A DNA stretch of 14,480 bases. Origin: Gammaproteobacteria bacterium (GTDB lineage Bacteria > Pseudomonadota > Gammaproteobacteria > Pseudomonadales > Porticoccaceae). Positions 1 through 6,968 of the stretch are shown here, piece by piece (within the stretch, counting starts at the first letter, position 1; each line of letters starts with the position of its first letter). The translations under genes were made by a program, and so were the position numbers. The notes beneath the pieces are model-generated. The model searched no databases. It saw only the letters and a program-made list of their open reading frames with translations, and was not told the origin of the DNA. Location: positions 1-14,480 of the forward strand of contig SBGI01000275.1 in assembly GCA_006227015.1 (NCBI GenBank), given 5' to 3'.

Positions 1-353
1 CCCTGAATGTGACGTGCGTAGAGCCACAGCGCAATGAGAACGCCAATTAAGCCACCGTGGAAAGCCATGCCACCTTCCCACACCCGAAACAACCAGAGAG
101 GATCTGACAGCCATTTTTCCAGGTTATAGAAAATCACGTAACCGAATCGCCCGCCCAAAATCACACCAAAGGCGCAATACACCACCAGGTCCTCCACCTG
201 TTTGCGTCGCACCGGAGACCAGGGGCGTTCGCTGCGTTTCAGCGCCAGACGCCAGGCAGCAATAAATCCGATCAGGTACATCAGTCCGTACCAGTGCACC
301 TGGAAAGGGCCAAGGGAAAATGCGACGGGATCAATGGCGGGGTAAGTCAGCAT
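1..353 (-). CDS. lgt: Prolipoprotein diacylglyceryl transferase Lgt, N-terminal part (3' end beyond the window)
   Basis: Lgt is the inner-membrane enzyme that moves a diacylglyceryl group from phosphatidylglycerol to the lipobox cysteine of prolipoproteins, the first step of lipoprotein maturation. The ATG at 353-351 opens 117 codons that run off the left edge, against about 290 residues for the usual protein. Visible are the family start (LTYPAIDPVAFSLGPFQVHWYG, residues 2-23), a first membrane segment around 20-37, a second around 54-75, and FRVWEGGMAFHGGLIG near 89-104, which contains the conserved HGG (H99) that matches the essential histidine of E. coli Lgt. No clear Shine-Dalgarno sequence precedes the ATG, but the N-terminus aligns well with E. 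coli from memory. The gene is divergent from the NRDE gene across a 68-bp gap. In E. coli and Pseudomonas thyA follows lgt; here that would be outside the window. It is incomplete only because the window ends. Confidence 0.95.
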   Translation of the reverse strand, partial: MLTYPAIDPVAFSLGPFQVHWYGLMYLIGFIAAWRLALKRSERPWSPVRRKQVEDLVVYCAFGVILGGRFGYVIFYNLEKWLSDPLWLFRVWEGGMAFHGGLIGVLIALWLYARHIQ

Positions 354-385
354 GAAAGCAATGTACGACAGCTATGTTTGCAGGG

Positions 386-414
386 ATCATAGCTTGTCGA
401 CTGGTGAGCTACAA
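386..414 (-). promoter_or_regulatory. Candidate sigma-70 promoter for lgt
   Basis: On the minus strand TTGTAG (414-409) is followed after 17 bases by TATGAT (391-386), a 5/6 match to the -10 consensus. A transcript would start near 379, about 25 bases before the lgt ATG. The -35 overlaps a plus-strand TACAAT (410-415) that could serve the divergent gene. Called from consensus match and position only. Confidence 0.45.
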
Positions 415-421
415 TAACGCC

Positions 422-1189
422 ATGTGTCTGATCGCCTTTGCTTGGCAAACCCATCCCCAATACCCGCTGATTCTGGTGGCCAATCGCGACGAGTTCTATG
501 AGCGCCCCACTGCAGCAGCACATTTCTGGGAGGACAACCCGGACATTCTTGGTGGTCGTGATCTGCAGGCTGGCGGCACCTGGCTGGGCATTCGCCGGGA
601 TGGTCGCTGGAGCGCAGTCACCAACTACCGTGAAGCCCAGCCGGAACACGCTCCCCGCTCTCGTGGCGCATTGACCACCGGCTGCCTGCAGCACGATGGC
701 AGCCTTACTGACTATGGCAGCCAGGTGCTTTCCGATAGCGGGGAGTACAGTCCTTTCAACCTGTTAATGGGCGACGACCAGACACTGCTCTACTGCTCCA
801 ATCGCACGCACCGGATACAAGTACTGGATGCGGGAATTTATACTCTGTCCAACCATTTGCTGGATACCCCCTGGCCGAAAGCCAGTCATGCACGAGAAGC
901 CTTGCAAACCCTGATCTGCTCTCAAAATCCGGACCCGGGCTTGCTGCTCGAATCGTTGCACAGGGACACCCCATATCATGATGAACTGTTGCCGGATACC
1001 GGCGTGGGCATCGAACTGGAGCGCATGCTTTCACCGCCCTTTATTCGCTCCAACCACTATGGCACACGGAGTAGCACAGTATTAATGAAAGACCTCGATG
1101 GCCACTGCCACTTTCTGGAACAAAGTTACCTGAAGGGAGGCATTACAGGGGAGTTAAAAGAGTTTTCCTTTAATGAACAGAATCAGTGA
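422..1189 (+). CDS. NRDE family protein (TANGO2-like, DUF833)
   Basis: This 255-residue protein belongs to the NRDE/TANGO2 family, whose eukaryotic members are linked to heme and lipid handling and whose fold is related to N-terminal-nucleophile hydrolases. The bacterial function is not settled. The start is the ATG at 422 and not the in-frame ATG at 374, because the family begins exactly MCLI..., with Cys2 as the potential nucleophile. Visible are NRDE at 21-24 followed by YERPT, GGRDLQAGGTWLG at 44-56, TNYR at 67-70, and GTRSSTV near the C-terminus, all family signatures. Length is normal for the family. No Shine-Dalgarno sequence lies at a usable distance; a TACAAT box at 410-415 would place transcription close to the ATG, so a leaderless message is possible. 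It is divergent from lgt and its last 7 bases overlap the end of ptsP. Family assignment is secure, role is not. Confidence 0.9.
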   Translation: MCLIAFAWQTHPQYPLILVANRDEFYERPTAAAHFWEDNPDILGGRDLQAGGTWLGIRRDGRWSAVTNYREAQPEHAPRSRGALTTGCLQHDGSLTDYGSQVLSDSGEYSPFNLLMGDDQTLLYCSNRTHRIQVLDAGIYTLSNHLLDTPWPKASHAREALQTLICSQNPDPGLLLESLHRDTPYHDELLPDTGVGIELERMLSPPFIRSNHYGTRSSTVLMKDLDGHCHFLEQSYLKGGITGELKEFSFNEQNQ

Positions 1190-3462
1190 GCACTGCTGCT
1201 GCGAAACAGCGCAGCCACTTCAGGTTTTTTCAATGCTTTTTCCATATGCCGCCAGACTGAACCGGCATCGGGCATCAGCATGACCTCCTCCAGCAGCTGC
1301 TCTGCCTCGGAAAGGCTGACCTGTCTGAGAATGGCCTTCACCTTGAGCAGGTTGGTGGCACTCATGGACAACACCCTGAAACCAAGGGCCATTAACAGCA
1401 CCGCACCGATGGGGTCACCTGCCATTTCACCACACACGCTGACCGGGGTATCCTCACCCCGGGCGCCTTCGGCAATCGCCCAGAGGGCGCGCAACACGCT
1501 GGGGTGACAGGCGTGGTAGAGCTCGGCCACGCGGGGATTATTGCGGTCGACCGCCAGCAGGTATTGTGTCAGGTCATTGGTCCCCACTGAGAGAAAGTCT
1601 ACCCGACGGGCCAGTTCCCGAATCTGGTACACCGCAGCGGGCACCTCTATCATGGCGCCAACATTGGGCATTTCGATCTGGTAGCCCTCTTCCTCTGTGA
1701 GTTCATCGTAGACCTGGTAAATCAGTTGCAGGGCACTTTCCAGTTCCGGAACATTGGAAATCATCGGCAGTAGAATGCTGAGATTGTTCAACCCTTCGCT
1801 GGCTCGCATCATGGCCCGCAGCTGTACCAGGAAAATTTCCGGGTGGTCCAGACAAATACGTATGCCCCGCCATCCCAGAAACGGATTGGCCTCTTCAATG
1901 GGGAAATAAGGCAGGTCCTTATCACCACCAATATCCAGGGTGCGCATGGTAACCGTGCGGGGCGCAAACATTTCCAGGTGTTCCCGGTAGGCTTTGCGCT
2001 GCTCTTCCTCGGACGGGAAGCGATCCAGCATCAGAAACGGGATTTCTGTTCGATAAAGGCCCACACCTTCAGCTCCGCGATCCAGTGACAGCTGGGAATC
2101 CAGTCGCAAACCGGTGTTCACCCAAAGTGACAGATGATGGCCATCCGCTGTGACACAGGGTTCGTCTGTGAGTTTCTCCAGATCCGCAGCCAGCAACTTC
2201 TCTTCATAGATCTGCTGCATGTAGGTTTGGCGCAACTCTTCCCTGGGAGACACGATGACCTGCCCAGTATGGCCGTCGACTATCACTTCCTCCCCATCCA
2301 GGCGACCCCAGGGCAGATCCACGGCTCCCATCACGGTGGGTATGCCGATGGCCCGCCCGAGGATGGCCATATGGGAATTGCGGGAGCCTTTCACAGAAAC
2401 AATCGCAGCAACCTTCTCCAGAGGCACATCGGCAAAGGAGGCCGCGGAGAGCTCTTCCCCCATCATGATCATGTGTTCCGGAAACGAGGTGCGCTTGGTT
2501 TCACTTTGCTGCAGGTTAGCCAATACACGGCGCCCGAGATCCTCGACATCCGAGGCACGCTCGCGCATATAGCTGTCTTTCATGCTTTTGAACATACGCA
2601 CATGGCGCAACACCACCTGTGCCCAGGCGCTCTGAGCACAGAGCCCCTCTTTGATCAGTCCAATGACTTCACCACCCATGGAATGATCATCGAGCATGCG
2701 CACATACACATCGAATAGCGCACGCTCCTCATCGCTCAGCTTACCGACCATGCTGGCATCGAGAACCCGGATATCCCGCTTGGTTTGCTCCATCGCCTGC
2801 CGGAACTGGCAGAGCTCTGCCTCCAGATCCACCGCCCGGCGTTCGGGAACAGCATTCAGGTCTGCGGAAGGTGCCACTACCACCACCGTGCCGATAGCAA
2901 CACCGGGAGCGCTTGCCACGCCGGGATAGATTCGCTCGTGAACCACTACCTGGCGCGGATTCATCAGCCGGTCCAGCTCTCCGGTGGCCTCCGCATGGGC
3001 AATAACCCCCGCCAATTGTGCGGAAACCGTCACCAGAAATGATTCTTCACTCTCATCAAAACGACGACGTTCCTGCTGCTGAACCACCAGCACCCCGAGC
3101 ACTTTACGATGATGAATAATGGGTGCCCCGAGAAACGAACGGTAGCGCTGCTCCCCGGTTTCCGGGAAAAATGCGAAATTGGGGTGTGCTTCGGCCTCTT
3201 CCAGGTTAATGGGCTCAGCCCGGGAAGCGACAAGACCCACCAGGCCCTCCCGGGATGACAGATGAACCTTGCCCACTGAATCCGGGTTGAGTCCGTCGGT
3301 GCCCATCAGCACGTAGGTATTGGTCGAAGGGCTATACAGGTAAACAGAACACATGCCTGTATCCATCACCTGTTTGACCAGATGCACAATCAGCCGCAGG
3401 ACTTCGCCAAAATCCTTGGCGGAGTTGACTTCCTGAACAATATTTCTGAGTGATTCGAGCAT
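1183..3462 (-). CDS. ptsP: PEP-protein phosphotransferase of the nitrogen PTS (EI-Ntr, PtsP)
   Basis: PtsP autophosphorylates from phosphoenolpyruvate and passes the phosphate to NPr (PtsO) and then EIIA-Ntr (PtsN), a cytoplasmic regulatory relay that responds to nitrogen status. The 759-residue length is typical. An N-terminal GAF domain spans about 15-160. The phosphohistidine domain follows, with active-site H364 in GSRNSHMAILGRA. The TIM-barrel PEP-binding domain carries RTEIPF (471-476), GGDKD (512-516), GTNDL (627-631) and the catalytic cysteine C677 in VCGEMAGDP. All key residues are present. The ATG directly abuts the rppH stop (TAGATG), with AGGA about 5 bases upstream inside rppH, so the two genes are very likely cotranscribed and translationally coupled. 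The 3' end overlaps the convergent NRDE gene by 7 bp. E. coli has the same rppH-ptsP order. Confidence 0.97.
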   Translation of the reverse strand: MLESLRNIVQEVNSAKDFGEVLRLIVHLVKQVMDTGMCSVYLYSPSTNTYVLMGTDGLNPDSVGKVHLSSREGLVGLVASRAEPINLEEAEAHPNFAFFPETGEQRYRSFLGAPIIHHRKVLGVLVVQQQERRRFDESEESFLVTVSAQLAGVIAHAEATGELDRLMNPRQVVVHERIYPGVASAPGVAIGTVVVVAPSADLNAVPERRAVDLEAELCQFRQAMEQTKRDIRVLDASMVGKLSDEERALFDVYVRMLDDHSMGGEVIGLIKEGLCAQSAWAQVVLRHVRMFKSMKDSYMRERASDVEDLGRRVLANLQQSETKRTSFPEHMIMMGEELSAASFADVPLEKVAAIVSVKGSRNSHMAILGRAIGIPTVMGAVDLPWGRLDGEEVIVDGHTGQVIVSPREELRQTYMQQIYEEKLLAADLEKLTDEPCVTADGHHLSLWVNTGLRLDSQLSLDRGAEGVGLYRTEIPFLMLDRFPSEEEQRKAYREHLEMFAPRTVTMRTLDIGGDKDLPYFPIEEANPFLGWRGIRICLDHPEIFLVQLRAMMRASEGLNNLSILLPMISNVPELESALQLIYQVYDELTEEEGYQIEMPNVGAMIEVPAAVYQIRELARRVDFLSVGTNDLTQYLLAVDRNNPRVAELYHACHPSVLRALWAIAEGARGEDTPVSVCGEMAGDPIGAVLLMALGFRVLSMSATNLLKVKAILRQVSLSEAEQLLEEVMLMPDAGSVWRHMEKALKKPEVAALFRSSSAH

Positions 3463-3951
3463 CTAGTTCCTGCGCTCCATCTCACACTGTAAAGGCGCCA
3501 ATTCCTTGAGTGCCTTGCGATAAACATCCCTTTTGAAATCAATCACCTGGCCAACCGGGTACCAGTAGTTCACCCACTGCCAGTGATCAAACTCCGGCTT
3601 GGCATTGAGGTCCAGCCGGATGCGAGTTTCCTCTCCAACCAGCTTAAGCATAAACCACTTTTGTTTTTGACCCACGCACAACGGCTTGCTGTTGCGCCGC
3701 TGCATGGCCTTGGGGAGACGGTACCGCAGCCAGCCACGGGTGCACCCAAGAACCGTAACGTCTCCGGGCTCCAGGCCAACCTCTTCAAAAAGCTCACGAT
3801 ATAAGGCATCTTCCGGTTTTTCACCACGATTGATACCGCCTTGAGGGAACTGCCAGGCATCCTGGCCAATACGCTTGGCCCAGAGCAATTTGCCCACGCC
3901 GTCAGAAATCACAATACCTACGTTGGGGCGAAACCCTTCGCGATCTACCAC
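3463..3951 (-). CDS. rppH: RNA pyrophosphohydrolase RppH (NudH)
   Basis: RppH removes phosphate from the 5'-triphosphate end of mRNAs, leaving a monophosphate that stimulates RNase E decay; related Nudix enzymes also hydrolyse dinucleoside polyphosphates. The 162-residue protein has a perfect Nudix box at 38-60, including G38, E44, R52-E53, E56-E57 and G59, with the catalytic glutamates at the same numbers as in E. coli Rpp[11 protein letters not shown] before the box and [14 protein letters not shown] and [12 protein letters not shown] after it are also RppH-specific. The start is GTG (3951-3949), giving [14 protein letters not shown] in register with E. coli MIDDDGYRPNVGIV, and an AGGGG ribosome site lies 7 bases upstream. 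It is shorter than the E. coli protein because the basic C-terminal tail is missing. It is the first gene of the rppH-ptsP unit and divergent from the HAD gene. Confidence 0.97.
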   Translation of the reverse strand: MVDREGFRPNVGIVISDGVGKLLWAKRIGQDAWQFPQGGINRGEKPEDALYRELFEEVGLEPGDVTVLGCTRGWLRYRLPKAMQRRNSKPLCVGQKQKWFMLKLVGEETRIRLDLNAKPEFDHWQWVNYWYPVGQVIDFKRDVYRKALKELAPLQCEMERRN

Positions 3952-3972
3952 AACTCAACCCCTGGATTTTTT

Positions 3973-4000
3973 CTTATATCTATACATGCCAATAGGCAAA
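3973..4000 (-). promoter_or_regulatory. Candidate promoter for rppH-ptsP
   Basis: On the minus strand TTTGCC (4000-3995) is followed after 16 bases by TATAAG (3978-3973), a 5/6 match to the -10 box. The start would fall near 3966, just before the AGGGG ribosome site of rppH. The -35 is weak, and neighbouring TATAGA and GATATA offer other registers. The -35 lies inside one copy of a 15-bp repeat (3996-4010). Confidence 0.35.
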
Positions 4001-4010
4001 CTTACCCTAA
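3996..4010 (+). repeat. 15-bp direct repeat, copy 1
   Basis: GCAAACTTACCCTAA occurs here and again, exactly and in the same orientation, at 4776-4790. The two copies flank the HAD gene, one in each adjoining intergenic gap. This copy overlaps the candidate -35 of rppH on the opposite strand. It could be a shared regulatory site or coincidence. Confidence 0.6.
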
Positions 4011-4082
4011 ATACGCAGTTGAGGACAGTCCCATCTCTCGTTAAGCTATGCCGCCTTTTGCATCAGATGAGTCCGCCAAGCC

Positions 4083-4739
4083 ATGCCAATCGCCCTGTTT
4101 GACCTCGACAATACCCTTATCGCCGGGGACAGTGACCACGGCTGGGGAGAGTTTCTGGTCTCTCACCACAAGGTAGACCCGGCGTATTACAGTGAAATGA
4201 ATGATCGCTTTTACCGGGACTACCAGGCTGGCAATCTGGACATGAATGCTTACCTTGAATTTGCCCTGCAACCTCTGGCAGAACTGGGTAGAGAGGAGCT
4301 CAACTCCCTGCACGAAATATTTATGCGGGAGGTGATTGCCCCCATGTGGCTCCCCCGCGCCGAACAACTGTTACAACAACATCGGGACCGTGGTGACCTG
4401 TTGATCATCATAACTTCCACCAATCGCTTTGTGGTGGAGCCCATCAGCAACAAGCTGGGCGCCGATGTCCTGATTGCCACAGAGCCAGAACAGCACAATG
4501 GCCATTACACAGGGAAGGTTAGCGGCGTACCGAGCTACAAGGAGGGCAAGGTTGTTCGCCTTAACGCCTGGCTTGCAGAAACCGGCTATAACCTGAGTGG
4601 TAGCAGTTTTTATAGTGACTCTATCAATGACCTGCCCCTACTGGAGATCGTAGATCGCCCCGTAGCCGTGGACCCCTGCCCGCAATTGCGGTCGGTGGCT
4701 GAACAGCGGCAGTGGGAGATCATCAGCCTGCGCGACTGA
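4083..4739 (+). CDS. HAD superfamily phosphatase, subfamily IB (SerB/PSPase-like)
   Basis: This 218-residue cytoplasmic hydrolase has every HAD catalytic motif. The nucleophile and acid/base are D7 and D9 in FDLDNTL; motif II is T111-S112 in LLIIITSTN; a motif III lysine is K156 (or K153) in YKEGKVVRL; and motif IV is D179-S-I-N-D183. A helical cap lies between about residues 15 and 85. This matches the IB subfamily that includes phosphoserine phosphatase and histidinol-phosphate phosphatases. The substrate cannot be read from sequence: a small phosphomonoester such as histidinol phosphate is plausible, and a phosphoserine role less likely. The start is fixed by the DxD motif near the N-terminus; no good Shine-Dalgarno sequence precedes it. 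A weak promoter, TTGAGG-N17-TAAGCT at 4019-4047, is possible. It is divergent from rppH, as I recall for the Pseudomonas homologue, and lies 72 bases before rsuA. Confidence 0.88.
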   Translation: MPIALFDLDNTLIAGDSDHGWGEFLVSHHKVDPAYYSEMNDRFYRDYQAGNLDMNAYLEFALQPLAELGREELNSLHEIFMREVIAPMWLPRAEQLLQQHRDRGDLLIIITSTNRFVVEPISNKLGADVLIATEPEQHNGHYTGKVSGVPSYKEGKVVRLNAWLAETGYNLSGSSFYSDSINDLPLLEIVDRPVAVDPCPQLRSVAEQRQWEIISLRD

Positions 4740-4775
4740 TGCCAACCTCAGCATTGTCTGCTCCAACGGCATGGC

Positions 4776-4790
4776 GCAAACTTACCCTAA
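4776..4790 (+). repeat. 15-bp direct repeat, copy 2
   Basis: Second exact copy of GCAAACTTACCCTAA, 21 bases before the rsuA start codon. The first copy is at 3996-4010. Flanking bases do not match, so the identity is confined to these 15 positions. Confidence 0.6.
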
Positions 4791-4811
4791 CATTACCCCG
4801 GAATATTGCCC

Positions 4812-5513
4812 GTGCGCCTGGATCGCTACATCAGCAACGCCTCAGACTATTCCCGCTCCCAAGTGAAACAGCTGCTACGTCATGGACGGGTGGACGTTAA
4901 CGGCGAGACCGTCGGCAACCCTTCAATAACGGTCACCAGTGATGATCAGATCTGCGTGGACAACATGCCTATTGCCACGCCCGGTCCGCGCTATTTGATG
5001 CTCAACAAGCCAGAGGGTGTTGTCTCCGCCAGCAAAGACAGTGATCACCCCACCGTGCTCGACTTGCTGGACGAACCCCGTCCGGAACAACTGCAGATTG
5101 CAGGACGGCTGGATATTGATACCACCGGCCTGCTACTGATCACCGACGACGGCCAATGGAACCATCGTGTTACCTCCCCTCGCAGCCAATGCTTTAAGAC
5201 CTATCGCGTGCAGGTCGATCAACCCCTGGATGAGGCATTGATCAAAAAATTTGCCGACGGCCTGTGGCTGGACGGCGAAAAGCGCCGCTGTCTGCCAGCC
5301 CAGCTCACCATCACTGATGCCCACCACGCGTTACTGGTCATCAGTGAAGGTAAGTATCATCAGGTAAAACGCATGTTTGCTGCAGTGGGCAACCAGGTGA
5401 CGGCGCTTCACCGTAAGCAGGTAGGCGCCATCGTGCTGGACCCTACACTGGCTCCGGGAGAGTATCGACCGCTGACCCAAACAGAAATCGACAGCGTGGG
5501 GCCTCATGAATAA
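4812..5513 (+). CDS. rsuA: 16S rRNA pseudouridine(516) synthase RsuA
   Basis: RsuA isomerises uridine 516 of 16S rRNA to pseudouridine during assembly of the small ribosomal subunit. The 233-residue protein has an N-terminal S4 RNA-binding domain (about 1-55) and a catalytic domain with GRLDIDTTGL, where D101 is the expected catalytic aspartate. GPRYLMLNKPEGVV, RVTSPRSQCFKTY, SEGKYHQVKRMFAAVGN and LAPGEYRPLT all align with E. coli RsuA from memory and favour RsuA over RluB, RluE or RluF. The start is GTG at 4812, giving MRLDRYI as in the family, with GGAA 8 bases upstream; the TTG at 4806 would sit only 2 bases from that site. It probably forms an operon with the next gene, which it overlaps by 8 bp (ATGAATAA). 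Confidence 0.95.
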   Translation: MRLDRYISNASDYSRSQVKQLLRHGRVDVNGETVGNPSITVTSDDQICVDNMPIATPGPRYLMLNKPEGVVSASKDSDHPTVLDLLDEPRPEQLQIAGRLDIDTTGLLLITDDGQWNHRVTSPRSQCFKTYRVQVDQPLDEALIKKFADGLWLDGEKRRCLPAQLTITDAHHALLVISEGKYHQVKRMFAAVGNQVTALHRKQVGAIVLDPTLAPGEYRPLTQTEIDSVGPHE

Positions 5514-6552
5514 TTCAGGTATCGCATTACTGGCAGCGCAACAAAGGCGTTGCGACGGCCCCCAATTGCTGGTGGCGGATGAGAACCTCGGTTCCGCGCC
5601 ACTGCATCAGCTGCAAGCTAATAACCTGACAATCGTCACCAACCGCTACAATCTTTATCAAATCGCGCTACAGGAAGGTTTCAACTGTCAATTTAACGAC
5701 TTCGAGCTAGAAGCATTTGCTTCTGGCGCTTTCGAGCAAATCCTATTCCGGGTCGCCAAGGAAAAGGCGCTTACCCATCACATCATCAACCAGTCCCGAA
5801 GACTACTTTGTGACAACGGCACCCTCACCCTGATGGGTGAGAAAAGTGATGGCATTAAAACCTATACAGAGAAGGCCGGCCGCTACCTCGGAAACCCCCG
5901 CAAACCGGAAAAGCATGGCACCCTGTACCTAGCCATGCTGCAAAAGTCGGATGTGGATAGCCCGCTACTGGATGATAACGATTACCGCCAACTGCGGACC
6001 TGCATTGATACCGAAGGGTTGATGCTACAGAGCAAGCCTGGCCAGTTCGGCTGGAACAAGGTTGACCAGGGCAGCGCCCTGCTTGCATCCTTGCTCCCAG
6101 ATTTCCTGGCCAATACTGTGGAGCAAGACAGCATTCTCGACCTGGGCTGCGGCTATGGCTACTTGTCCTGCATGGCAGCACAACATTGTGAAGCACGCAT
6201 CGTTGCCACCGACAACAACGCCGCGGCATTGCTCAGCTGTCGAGCCAACTTTTCAGCCCAGGAAATTCACGGGAAAGTGATTGCCGGAAATTGTGGCGAC
6301 AGCATTGCGGAACGCTTTGACATGGTGCTCTGTAATCCACCCTTTCATCAGGGCTTTGTCACCGATGGCGACCTCACCAGCCAGTTTGTTGCCAGCTGCC
6401 GCCGTCACCTGAAATCCGGTGGTCAGGCTCTGTTTGTGGTGAACCGTTTTGTGCCGTTGGAAAGCTGTGCTGAAAAGGAAAAATTACAGGTTGAACTGGT
6501 GGCGGAGGATCGCAGCTTTAAAGTACTGCGCCTGACTCTGCCCAGGCATTAA
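5506..6552 (+). CDS. rsmC: RsmC-like rRNA guanine-N2 methyltransferase
   Basis: This is a 348-residue class I SAM-dependent methyltransferase of the RsmC/RlmG family, which makes m2G in ribosomal RNA. Such enzymes have two tandem methyltransferase folds, the first degenerate. Here residues 1 to about 165 form the inactive half with no SAM motif. The second half has motif I, LDLGCGYGYL (211-220), an acidic residue in VATDNN, and the catalytic NPPFH (277-281). Overall length and the LQSKPGQFGWNKVDQGSALL stretch resemble RsmC (16S G1207); RlmG (23S G1835) has the same architecture and cannot be excluded. The ATG overlaps the rsuA stop by 8 bp with GGGG about 5 bases upstream, so translation is probably coupled to rsuA, itself a 16S-modifying enzyme. 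It ends tail-to-tail with the PilZ gene, sharing TTAA. Confidence 0.85.
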   Translation: MNNSGIALLAAQQRRCDGPQLLVADENLGSAPLHQLQANNLTIVTNRYNLYQIALQEGFNCQFNDFELEAFASGAFEQILFRVAKEKALTHHIINQSRRLLCDNGTLTLMGEKSDGIKTYTEKAGRYLGNPRKPEKHGTLYLAMLQKSDVDSPLLDDNDYRQLRTCIDTEGLMLQSKPGQFGWNKVDQGSALLASLLPDFLANTVEQDSILDLGCGYGYLSCMAAQHCEARIVATDNNAAALLSCRANFSAQEIHGKVIAGNCGDSIAERFDMVLCNPPFHQGFVTDGDLTSQFVASCRRHLKSGGQALFVVNRFVPLESCAEKEKLQVELVAEDRSFKVLRLTLPRH

Positions 6553-6968
6553 GCCAGGCGCTGGTGTGGGTCTTCAACGGACTCTTCATGTGCAAATTGC
6601 TCGATCATCACTGCCAGTTTTTGCTTTTCTTCGGGGGACAAATCAACAATCTGGCAACCGGCCCAAACCCGGTCCTGCTGACCCATGGCCCTTGTCCAAA
6701 GACAGTCCATGGTCAAGCTGACCGGTTCGAGTGAGGGTACAGGAGATACTGGCCTTAGCTGCACGGGATAGAGATGATCCGGCTTCAGGGTCAGCCCACC
6801 CATCATCAGAAAACCCTCCAGGTGCACATTCACCAGCACACCCAGCGTTTCACCGCTGGTCTGCTCCACCAGCTCGACCTGCAGATCGAGCTGAAGCCGC
6901 GGCAGGCGCCGACGTTCGCTGTCAGCCGACACGCTGTCCGCCCGATACACCGGCCTGGGCGCGGCCAT
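6549..6968 (-). CDS. PilZ-domain protein, candidate c-di-GMP receptor
   Basis: PilZ domains bind cyclic di-GMP and regulate motility, adhesion or envelope functions. From the ATG at 6968 this is 139 residues, essentially a single PilZ domain. The first binding motif, RxxxR, is visible as R20-x3-R24 in ERRRLPRLQL. The second, normally [D/N]xSxxG, reads N47-V-H-L-E-G52, with histidine replacing the serine, so ligand binding may be altered. The C-terminal part, WAGCQIVDLSPEEKQKLAVMIEQF, fits the end of the domain. The start is uncertain: an upstream GTG at 7019 would lie deep inside the DUF1631 gene, and a later GTG at 6932 with GGGCGG before it is possible; the ATG has a weak CGGA 6 bases upstream. 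It overlaps the DUF1631 gene by 47 bp (or 11 bp with the later start), which implies cotranscription and probably a shared task. Confidence 0.78.
   Translation of the reverse strand: MAAPRPVYRADSVSADSERRRLPRLQLDLQVELVEQTSGETLGVLVNVHLEGFLMMGGLTLKPDHLYPVQLRPVSPVPSLEPVSLTMDCLWTRAMGQQDRVWAGCQIVDLSPEEKQKLAVMIEQFAHEESVEDPHQRLA

Noticed and set aside
374..421. Upstream ATG extending the NRDE protein by 16 residues
   Set aside because: The family starts at MCLI with Cys2 as the likely nucleophile; the extension would also read through the divergent promoter region.
2134..2718. 194-codon plus-strand open frame opposite ptsP
   Set aside because: It is antisense to the conserved PEP-binding and phosphohistidine domains of ptsP, and its histidine-rich sequence is a shadow of that gene.
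4721..4741. CATCAG...CTGATG inverted repeat at the end of the HAD gene as a terminator
   Set aside because: The stem is only 6 bp, the loop is 9 bases, it overlaps the stop codon and no T-tract follows.
4806..4811. TTG start for rsuA
   Set aside because: The GGAA ribosome site would be only 2 bases away; the GTG at 4812 has proper spacing and matches the family MRLD start.
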